Assembly (NCBI GenBank): GCA_902462035.1
Contig: CABQAC010000086.1
Location: forward strand, 1-8,374
DNA from: an uncultured Eubacteriales bacterium
GTDB taxonomy: Bacteria > Bacillota > Clostridia > Oscillospirales > Acutalibacteraceae
DNA: 8,374 bases
Reading direction: 5' to 3'
Of the stretch, positions 1 to 5,231 are shown one piece after another (positions within the stretch are counted from its first letter, which is position 1; every line of letters begins with the position of its first letter). The notes under the pieces are model-generated. The model worked only from the letters and a program-made list of their open reading frames with translations. It did not search any database and was not told the origin of the DNA. The translations under genes were made by a program, and so were the position numbers.

Positions 1-831
1 GACATTCTGGACATCGCCGACATCACGGGGGATTCCTTTGCTCTTTCCCAGGCGGCGCAAAAGGTGGACGCCAAACGGGTGCTGCTGTGCGGCGTTCGAT
101 TTATGGCCGAAACGGTTAAAATCCTTTCGCCGGAAAAGACCGTGATACTTGCCCACCCCCGGGCAGGCTGCCCCATGGCCGAACAGATCGACCCCGGGCG
201 GGTAAAAACGTTCCGGGCGGAAAACCCCGGCGCGGCGGTGTGCGCCTACATCAACACCACCGCCGCGCTCAAGGCCCAGGCGGACGTCTGCGTCACCTCC
301 TCCACCGCGGTCAAAATTGTTTCGCGGCTGCCGCAAAAGGATATTTTGTTTATTCCGGATAAAAACCTGGGCGCTTACGTCCAGTCCCAGCTGCCGGAAA
401 AAAACATCCTGCTGTGGGATGGGTTTTGTTATGTGCACAATGGCGTGAGGCCGGAGATGATTTTGAAGCTGAAGGCGGAACATCCGGGCGCGAAGGTTGC
501 CCTGCACCCCGAATGCAGGCCGGACTGCGTGGCGCTGGCCGACATGGTTGGCTCCACCAAGGCCATTATCGACTATGCCCTGTCAACCGACGACGAAATA
601 ATCCTTGTAACCGAACGCGGCGTTTGCGACAAGCTGAGCCGGGATCATTCAAACCGCAAGTTCTACCAATTGGAGGAGGACTTGCTGACCTGCATGAACA
701 TGAAGCTGACCACTTTGCAGCAGGTGGCGGACGCGCTGGCGGGGCGCGGCGGCGAGGAAATTGTGATGGAGGAATCGCTGCGTCTTGCGGCCAAGCGTCC
801 CATCGACGCCATGCTGCGGTACGGCGGCTGA
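1..831 (+). CDS. nadA: Quinolinate synthase NadA (5' end outside the window)
   Basis: NadA is a cytoplasmic [4Fe-4S] enzyme that condenses iminoaspartate (from NadB) with dihydroxyacetone phosphate to give quinolinate. The reading frame is open from base 1, beginning DILDIADITGDSFALS, which matches the family's conserved N-terminal stretch. I estimate only about 30-40 residues are missing; the GTG at 64 is internal, not the start. Counting from the first visible codon, the three expected cluster cysteines are present: Cys57 in AGCPMAE, Cys143 in WDGFCYVH and Cys231 in TCMNMK. Their spacings of 86 and 88 resemble those I recall for known NadA enzymes. The HPEC motif (Cys172) and the GST motif after it are also conserved. 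The gene ends with TGA at 829-831, 55 bp before nadB, consistent with co-transcription. I see no frameshift. The promoter and any NAD-responsive control lie outside the window. Confidence 0.96.
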   Translation, partial: DILDIADITGDSFALSQAAQKVDAKRVLLCGVRFMAETVKILSPEKTVILAHPRAGCPMAEQIDPGRVKTFRAENPGAAVCAYINTTAALKAQADVCVTSSTAVKIVSRLPQKDILFIPDKNLGAYVQSQLPEKNILLWDGFCYVHNGVRPEMILKLKAEHPGAKVALHPECRPDCVALADMVGSTKAIIDYALSTDDEIILVTERGVCDKLSRDHSNRKFYQLEEDLLTCMNMKLTTLQQVADALAGRGGEEIVMEESLRLAAKRPIDAMLRYGG

Positions 832-886
832 CCGAAAGACCAACTATTTTTCCGGCATCCCAATTTTTTGAAAGAAGGCTTACCAC

Positions 887-2347
887 ATGCGAGGGGAATA
901 TGATGTTTTGATCGTGGGCGCCGGCGCGGCAGGGCTGTACGCCGCGCTGCAGTTTGACCCATCGGTCCGGGTGCTGATGCTTGCCAAGCGGGATCCGGTT
1001 CTGTCCAACAGCAACCTGGCCCAAGGCGGGGTTGCGGCGGTGCTGGACCAAAAAAAAGACGATTTTCAGCACCATATCGAGGACACCATGATCGCGGGTA
1101 ATTTTAAGAACGATCCAAACTCTGTCGAGGTTTTGGTGGACGAAGGTCCGCAGAACATCCGCCGGATCCGCGAACTGGGCGTGGACTTTGACCAGGGCGA
1201 GGACGGCGGGCTGGATTTAACCATGGAAGGCGGCCATTCCCGGCGCCGGATTGCCCACCACAAGGATTCTACCGGGCACGAGATTGTGATTAAACTGCTG
1301 GCCCAGGTGCGCAAGCTGCCCAACGTGGAACTGTGGGAAAACGCCATGCTGTTCGATTTAAAGCAGGCGGAAAACGGCTTTTACGCCGCCGTGATGGAGG
1401 ACGGTGAGGTCCGGGTGGTGGCGGCCGGGGACGTGCTGCTGGCCACCGGCGGCATCGGCAGGGTATACACCTACACCACCAATTCCGCCATCGCCACCGG
1501 CGACGGCATTACCCTGGCCCACCGGCTGGGCGCGCGGATCAAGCATTTGAGCTGGGTGCAGTTTCATCCCACCGCCTTTGCGGCCGACCGGGACCGGGAA
1601 CGGTTTTTGATATCGGAATCGGTTCGGGGCGAGGGCGCGGTGCTGTTAAACTGCCGCCGGGAACGGTTTATGGACCGGTACGACCCCCGCAAGGAACTGG
1701 CGCCCCGGGACGTGGTTTCCCGCAGCATTATGCAGGAGTCGGCCCGCACCGGCAGCAAGGATTTTTATTTGGACATCACGTTTGAGGATCCGGATTTTGT
1801 CAAAAACCGCTTCCCCATGATTTATGCCCGCTGCCTGGAGGAAGGAGTGGATATGACCAAGGATTTGATTCCGGTCTTTCCCTGCCAGCATTACCTGATG
1901 GGCGGCATCGACGTGGATTTGGAGGGGCGCACCACCATCCCCCATTTGTACGCCGCGGGCGAATGTTCCCATACCGGGGTGCACGGCGCCAACCGGCTGG
2001 CCAGCAATTCGCTGCTGGAGGCGCTGGTTTTTTCCCGCCGCGCGGCCGAGGACATGATCCGGGACCGCGCCGCCAACGGCCGCAAACCGGTAACGGGGCC
2101 AAAGCCTATCTACCAGCTTTCCGGCAACCCCCTGCCCCATGGACTGCGGACGGAAATCCGCTCCATTATGCAGGAGGCTCATTTTGTGATCCCTAAGCCG
2201 GAGGCGGTGGCGCCCGGGCTTACACGGGTCAACGAGATCAAAGACCAACTGGAGCACGGCGGCTACGCGATTACCCCCGGCTGGGTGGAAGCCCGCAGCC
2301 TGGCCACCGTGGCATCCATCATCTTGCAGGAGGTACTGGAATCATGA
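887..2347 (+). CDS. nadB: L-aspartate oxidase NadB, short C-terminus
   Basis: This FAD enzyme oxidises L-aspartate to iminoaspartate, the first step of de novo NAD synthesis, and passes the product to NadA. In anaerobes the electron acceptor is thought to be fumarate rather than oxygen (family knowledge). The start is ATG 887, with AGAAGG at 873-878 and 8 nt spacing. The 486-residue protein opens with the dinucleotide-binding motif G11-x-G13-x-x-G16. It then shows family blocks EGGHSRRRIAHHKDSTG, ATGGIGRVYTYTTN, WVQFHPTAF, ESVRGEGAVLLN, LAPRDVVSRSI, YLMGGIDVD and GECSHTGVHGANRLASNSLLEALVF. These cover the substrate and flavin sites of the fumarate reductase/NadB family. It ends EARSLATVASIILQEVLES and lacks the ESRGxHYRxDYP-type tail usual in this family (E. 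coli NadB is about 540 residues). The stop codon overlaps the nadC start (ATGA), indicating translational coupling. Confidence 0.96.
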   Translation: MRGEYDVLIVGAGAAGLYAALQFDPSVRVLMLAKRDPVLSNSNLAQGGVAAVLDQKKDDFQHHIEDTMIAGNFKNDPNSVEVLVDEGPQNIRRIRELGVDFDQGEDGGLDLTMEGGHSRRRIAHHKDSTGHEIVIKLLAQVRKLPNVELWENAMLFDLKQAENGFYAAVMEDGEVRVVAAGDVLLATGGIGRVYTYTTNSAIATGDGITLAHRLGARIKHLSWVQFHPTAFAADRDRERFLISESVRGEGAVLLNCRRERFMDRYDPRKELAPRDVVSRSIMQESARTGSKDFYLDITFEDPDFVKNRFPMIYARCLEEGVDMTKDLIPVFPCQHYLMGGIDVDLEGRTTIPHLYAAGECSHTGVHGANRLASNSLLEALVFSRRAAEDMIRDRAANGRKPVTGPKPIYQLSGNPLPHGLRTEIRSIMQEAHFVIPKPEAVAPGLTRVNEIKDQLEHGGYAITPGWVEARSLATVASIILQEVLES

Positions 2348-3183
2348 TGACCCTTCCTCAGTTTTATGTGGACGATTTGATCAAGCGCGCTGTTTTAGAG
2401 GATGTCAATTACCTGGATACCACCACCGATTATCTGATTCCGGAGGACCAGACCGGCACCGCCTATTTTGTGGCCAAGGCCGAGGGTGTGCTGTGCGGAA
2501 TCGATATCGCCATGCGGGTGTTCGAGCTGCTGGACAACACGTTCCGCTGTGAAATTCTAAAACACGACGGCGACCGGGTGGCGACCGGGGACCGGATTGT
2601 CAACTTTTCGGGCAGGATGCGCCAGCTTTTAAAAGGGGAGCGCACGGCGCTGAACCTGATTCAGCACCTGTCCGGCGTGGCCACCGCCACCGCCAAGGCG
2701 GTAGCGTTGACCCAAGGCACCAAGGCCATGATTTGCGATACCCGCAAAACGCTGCCCGGCATGCGGCCGCTGCAGAAGTACGCCGTGACAGTGGGCGGGG
2801 GGCGCAACCACCGCTTTAATCTTTCGGACGCCGCCATGCTCAAAGACAACCATATCGACGCGGGCGGCGGCATTACCAAGGCCATTGGGGCGCTGCGGAA
2901 CAAGGTGGGCCACATGGTAAAAATAGAGGTGGAAACCCGGAACTTAGACGAGCTGCGGGAAGCGCTCGGCGCCGGCGCGGATATCATCATGCTGGACAAC
3001 ATGGACTGCGCCACCATGCGGGAAGCGGTGAAAATCAACAACGGGAAAGCGGTTTTAGAGGCCAGCGGCGGCATTACCGGCGAAACGCTGCGCGGCGTGG
3101 CCGAAACCGGTGTGGATATCATTTCCATCGGCGCGCTGACCCATTCGGTTAAGGCGTTCGATATCTCGATGAAAGTGAAATAA
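2344..3183 (+). CDS. nadC: Nicotinate-nucleotide pyrophosphorylase (quinolinate phosphoribosyltransferase) NadC
   Basis: NadC joins quinolinate and phosphoribosyl pyrophosphate, releasing CO2 and pyrophosphate, to make nicotinate mononucleotide, the last step encoded by this operon. The 279-residue product has normal family length. Clear blocks are LNLIQHLSGVAT (103-114), CDTRKTLPGMRPLQKYAV (131-148), GGGRNHRFNLSDAAMLKDNHI (starting at 151) and IEVET. The C-terminal barrel strands LGAGADIIMLDNM and LEASGGITGETL plus VDIISIGALTHS close the active site. The Arg/Lys/His-rich DTRKT and GRNHR segments bind substrate phosphates and carboxylates in this family. The start at 2344 overlaps the nadB stop by 4 bp. 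AGGAGG at 2328-2333 is 10 nt upstream; the adjacent ATG at 2347 is 13 nt away and less likely. A strong hairpin follows 21 bp after the stop. Confidence 0.97.
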   Translation: MMTLPQFYVDDLIKRAVLEDVNYLDTTTDYLIPEDQTGTAYFVAKAEGVLCGIDIAMRVFELLDNTFRCEILKHDGDRVATGDRIVNFSGRMRQLLKGERTALNLIQHLSGVATATAKAVALTQGTKAMICDTRKTLPGMRPLQKYAVTVGGGRNHRFNLSDAAMLKDNHIDAGGGITKAIGALRNKVGHMVKIEVETRNLDELREALGAGADIIMLDNMDCATMREAVKINNGKAVLEASGGITGETLRGVAETGVDIISIGALTHSVKAFDISMKVK

Positions 3184-3204
3184 ACGGCCGGCTTTTATCA
3201 AACG

Positions 3205-3245
3205 AAGCAGAGGAGGCCGCCCATAATGGGCGGCCTCCTCTGCTT
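3205..3245 (+). terminator. Hairpin closing the nadABC operon
   Basis: A perfect 19-bp inverted repeat (3205-3223 with 3227-3245, loop TAA) starts 21 bp after the nadC stop. The stem is very GC-rich. The trailing strand reads TGCTTGC rather than a clean U-run, so termination may rely on stem strength. The arrangement is close to symmetric, so the hairpin could also stop transcripts from the minus strand. Confidence 0.75.
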
Positions 3246-3332
3246 TGCTTGCGGGTTCCCGGCCAAGGGAAGGATGGGAAACTTCTACGATGCGCGGGCG
3301 CGGCAATCCTATCCATCCACGCGGCATTTTAA

Positions 3333-3367
3333 AAAAAGACATCCGGGTCTTTTTCGCTCTGAAAAAG
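3333..3367 (-). terminator. Terminator-like hairpin with a competing stem, downstream of the toxin/immunity units
   Basis: AAAAAGAC (3333-3340) pairs with GTCTTTTT (3347-3354) around loop ATCCGG. Read on the minus strand it is followed by a run of T residues, giving a classic intrinsic terminator for the minus-strand units that end at 3953 and 3419. The same CTTTTTC can instead pair with GAAAAAG at 3361-3367, so two mutually exclusive stems exist. The rest of 3246-3418 shows no gene I can support. Confidence 0.5.
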
Positions 3368-3418
3368 CCAATCCCTTTCATCCCCTTCAAAACGGCAGGA
3401 TTGACCAATCTACACGAT

Positions 3419-3940
3419 TCACAAATCTTCACGTTCCGAGACCAGGAAGTCTTCCGGGTATTTTTCAACCGCCTGCCGTCAGATGGAGAGCCATTCCACC
3501 GGGTCGATCCGGTTCATCACTTCTGCCAGATCGTATTTGAATATCTTGGCGTAATCGGATACGAACCGGCGCATGCCCTCGAACGCCTGATCGGGGGGGC
3601 ACTGTTTCAAATCCGCCATACAGGCCGGCGATACACCATCAGGTCCCTGAAGGTATCCATATCGGCCGCTTTTCCCCCTTTAAACGCGAATGGGCACAGC
3701 TCGGAAAGAACCGATGGAAAATTCCCTTTTAAGGTCCGTCGTCACAGCGGCCCAAAATCAAGCAGACGGCATACAGAATTTGCTTGCGGTTTAACTGCAG
3801 TTCCATTTGACTCCCTTCTTGTTCTTGATACAATAAATCAAATAGTTTCCGGCGGCAGATGATTTTCTCCCCCCGGGCTTGGCCCATTCCGGCGGAAACG
3901 ACATAGCCTCTTTTGTGGACGGCGTATGGCTTGGGAGATT
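3419..3940 (-). pseudogene. Decayed second toxin/immunity unit (toxin domain lost, immunity gene frameshifted)
   Basis: Read on the minus strand, this begins SPKPYAVHKRGYVVSAGMGQARGEK, the same pre-toxin peptide as the upstream intact unit. It then jumps through a short unrelated bridge (IICRR) to KLFDLLYQEQEGSQ and an immunity start (ATG 3806, MELQLNRKQILYAVCLILGR). The toxin domain of roughly 95 residues present upstream is missing. The immunity part has multiple lesions when aligned to the intact copy. There is a 1-nt deletion near 3734 giving TAA at 3729-3731, a 2-nt deletion around 3620-3650, a 1-nt insertion in the 7-G run at 3593-3599, and a nonsense TGA at 3479-3481 where the intact copy has TGC. 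Homology ends near 3446 (KYPEDF), with a final TGA at 3419. It is adjacent to the intact unit in tandem and appears non-functional. Confidence 0.85.
3865..3940 (-). repeat. 76-bp direct repeat, copy in the decayed unit
   Basis: This 76-bp stretch matches 4686-4761 with a single difference (3915 versus 4736, synonymous: His CAC versus CAT). It encodes the pre-toxin peptide from SPKPYAV to GEK. It is far more conserved between the units than the immunity genes that follow, which differ by many substitutions and indels. Confidence 0.93.
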
Positions 3941-3952
3941 TTTTTCGTATCC

Positions 3953-4342
3953 TTACGCATCCGCACGGTACCGGTACGGGAAATCGTCCGGGTATTTTTC
4001 AACGACCTGCCCGCAGATGGAGAGCCATTCCGCCTGGTCGATCCGGTTCATCACTTCTGCCGGATCATATTTGAATATCTTGGCGTAATCGGATACGAAC
4101 CGGCGCATGCCCTCGAACGCCTGGTCGGGGGTCACCGTTTCAAATCCGCCGTACAGGTCGATCACGCAGTCGATCAAATCCTCAAAAGTAGCCATGTCGG
4201 CCGCTCTTCCGCCCTTGAAGGTAAAGGGACATAAGTCGGAAAGGACCGATGGAAAATTCCCTTTTAACGTTCCGTCGTCACAGCGGCCCAAAATAAAGTA
4301 GACAGCATACAGAATTTGCTTGCGGTTTAACTGCAGTTCCAT
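3953..4342 (-). CDS. Probable immunity protein, internal start within the fusion frame
   Basis: This 129-residue acidic protein (MELQLNRKQILYAVYFILGR to FPYRYRADA) follows the putative toxin domain, where polymorphic-toxin immunity genes normally sit. Acidic segments such as FEDLIDCVIDLYGG and DPAEVMNRIDQAEW fit a small soluble inhibitor that binds a basic nuclease. I cannot assign a named family. ATG 4342 has AAGGAGG 7 nt upstream, the best initiation signal in this locus, so the protein can be made independently of the weak upstream start. It is in frame with the toxin and no stop codon lies between them, so read-through would give a toxin-immunity fusion. A diverged second copy lies at 3446-3806. 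Function is inferred from position and composition only. Confidence 0.65.
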   Translation of the reverse strand: MELQLNRKQILYAVYFILGRCDDGTLKGNFPSVLSDLCPFTFKGGRAADMATFEDLIDCVIDLYGGFETVTPDQAFEGMRRFVSDYAKIFKYDPAEVMNRIDQAEWLSICGQVVEKYPDDFPYRYRADA

Positions 4343-5026
4343 GAGGTAACCTCCTTGTTTTTGGCATACAAAATCAAATAATTTTTCATTTTGGGAAATC
4401 CAGCCCAATTCATCGTCCCAGCCATATAGGCTATCTGGACCATTGATCCCGCCGTTCTGGATGATTCCATCACGTACAGATACCCAGCCCTGGCTCCCGT
4501 CCGGGAGCGTTTCGGCATACCAGCTGTTCCCCCTTTCGTCCGTACCCTGGTAGCATTTTTCATCGTTCGCAAGCCTTTCCAGATAGTCGCGGTTTTCTTT
4601 TGTATCCGGCAGGTGGCCTTCTTTTTCCCGGAAAATATGTTTGAGCTGTGAGTCGTCCTGCGGCAATCGGTTTAGAAGATACGGCTTCTCCCCCCGGGCT
4701 TGGCCCATTCCGGCGGAAACGACATAGCCTCTTTTATGGACGGCGTATGGCTTGGGAGATTCTTCGGCAGCCTTGCGGGACAGATGGTTGGTTTCGGCGT
4801 AATCTACGGCAACCACATGGCCTTCCATTTCGGGGAACGGATCGCTGTAGCACAAGATCACTTCCGGTTCAAGGCGGCGCAGCATTTCGCGGTAGCCCTG
4901 CATAAAAAGATCTTTTTCGGTCCGCACCCCAAGGGTAGAGACCGCCACAGGAGAACCGCGCTCGATTCCGTCAAAGCAGAACCAATAGCTTTGGGGCAGC
5001 CCCCAATCATATATCCTTTCCCCCAT
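3953..5026 (-). CDS. DUF4417-like/putative RNase toxin/immunity fusion frame (probably 5'-truncated)
   Basis: This 357-residue open frame has three parts. Residues 1-85 (LPQSYWFCFDGIERGSPVAVSTLG, then LFMQGYREMLRRLEPEVILCY and AVDYAETNHL) look like the C-terminal half of a DUF4417 protein, a family common in Firmicute phages and mobile regions. Residues 116-205 carry LPQDDSQLKHIFR, EGHLPDTKENRDYL, GTDERGNSWYAETLPDGSQGW and VRDGIIQNGGING. I recognise this block from C-terminal toxin domains of polymorphic toxins and phage proteins. A barnase/EndoU/colicin-type (BECR) RNase fold is my inference, and His130 and His138 are catalytic candidates. Residues 229-357 form an acidic immunity-like domain. 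The start at 5026 is weak: no Shine-Dalgarno, an in-frame TAA shortly upstream, and the expected DUF4417 N-terminal half absent. The toxin part may therefore be poorly expressed or a remnant. No signal peptide or membrane segment is visible. Confidence 0.6.
   Translation of the reverse strand: MGERIYDWGLPQSYWFCFDGIERGSPVAVSTLGVRTEKDLFMQGYREMLRRLEPEVILCYSDPFPEMEGHVVAVDYAETNHLSRKAAEESPKPYAVHKRGYVVSAGMGQARGEKPYLLNRLPQDDSQLKHIFREKEGHLPDTKENRDYLERLANDEKCYQGTDERGNSWYAETLPDGSQGWVSVRDGIIQNGGINGPDSLYGWDDELGWISQNEKLFDFVCQKQGGYLMELQLNRKQILYAVYFILGRCDDGTLKGNFPSVLSDLCPFTFKGGRAADMATFEDLIDCVIDLYGGFETVTPDQAFEGMRRFVSDYAKIFKYDPAEVMNRIDQAEWLSICGQVVEKYPDDFPYRYRADA
4350..4356 (-). promoter_or_regulatory. Internal Shine-Dalgarno for the immunity start
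   Basis: AAGGAGG on the minus strand lies 7 nt before ATG 4342, inside the open toxin frame. It supports separate translation of the immunity protein. The decayed copy has a GAAGGGAG element at the equivalent place before ATG 3806. Confidence 0.75.
4686..4761 (-). repeat. 76-bp direct repeat, copy in the intact fusion frame
   Basis: Partner of 3865-3940 with one mismatch. It encodes residues 89-114 of the fusion frame, the boundary between the DUF4417-like part and the toxin domain. In cassette-type polymorphic toxins such a conserved pre-toxin segment is where recombination swaps toxin tips. That role is inference here. Confidence 0.93.
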
Positions 5027-5070
5027 AGCGGAAAAAGGGAGAAAATTGCCCTGTTAAGAGCAATTTTCCT
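5024..5070 (+). repeat. Palindromic intergenic element, copy A
   Basis: GAAAATTGC (5041-5049) pairs perfectly with GCAATTTTC (5060-5068); CT/AG inside extends the stem past one mismatch to a GTTA loop. The A-rich flank TAGCGGAAAAAGGGA precedes it. A related element (TAGCGCGGAAAAG, A-run, AATTGCCCT, loop, AGGGCAATT) lies on the minus strand at 8085-8138. Together they look like a dispersed non-coding palindromic repeat. Copy A abuts the 5' end of the truncated fusion frame. Confidence 0.6.
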
Positions 5071-5100
5071 AAAACCTTGGTTTTATTTTACAGGAAAATT
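5062..5100. other. Nested palindromes with alternative pairing
   Basis: AATTTTCCT (5062-5070) pairs perfectly with AGGAAAATT (5092-5100). The span also contains a perfect 16-nt palindrome, TAAAACCTTGGTTTTA, at 5070-5085. Most of the left arm (5062-5068) is also half of the copy A stem (5041-5049), so the two hairpins exclude each other. On the minus strand this would lie in the leader of the fusion frame. Function is unknown. Confidence 0.5.
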
Positions 5101-5189
5101 TTTACGGAGCGTGTGTTTTGTGAAAAATGTTCATCAAATGACCCTTATGAAAACGGAAGCGCTCAGGGGGAAGGCGTGATCCCAAACAA

Positions 5190-5219
5190 AAGAGGCCGTG
5201 GGGTTTCCCACGGCCTCTT
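5190..5219 (-). terminator. Intrinsic terminator of the rhamnosidase gene
   Basis: A perfect 13-bp stem (5190-5202 with 5207-5219) with a 4-nt loop lies 12 bp after the rhamnosidase stop codon. On the minus strand it is followed by TTGTTT, making a T-rich tail, so it is a good Rho-independent terminator. The gap 5101-5189 contains nothing else I can support. Confidence 0.88.
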
Positions 5220-5231
5220 GTTGATGTGCGG

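Noticed and set aside
566..1075. 169-codon minus-strand open frame across the nadA/nadB junction
   Set aside because: Antisense to two well-conserved enzymes, low-complexity Arg/Pro-rich translation, and no family motifs.
3245..3862. 205-codon plus-strand open frame over the decayed unit
   Set aside because: It is the antisense shadow of the pseudogene; the minus-strand alignment to the intact unit explains the sequence.
4700..5179. 159-codon plus-strand open frame
   Set aside because: Antisense to the fusion frame and running through the palindromic element; no recognisable protein features.
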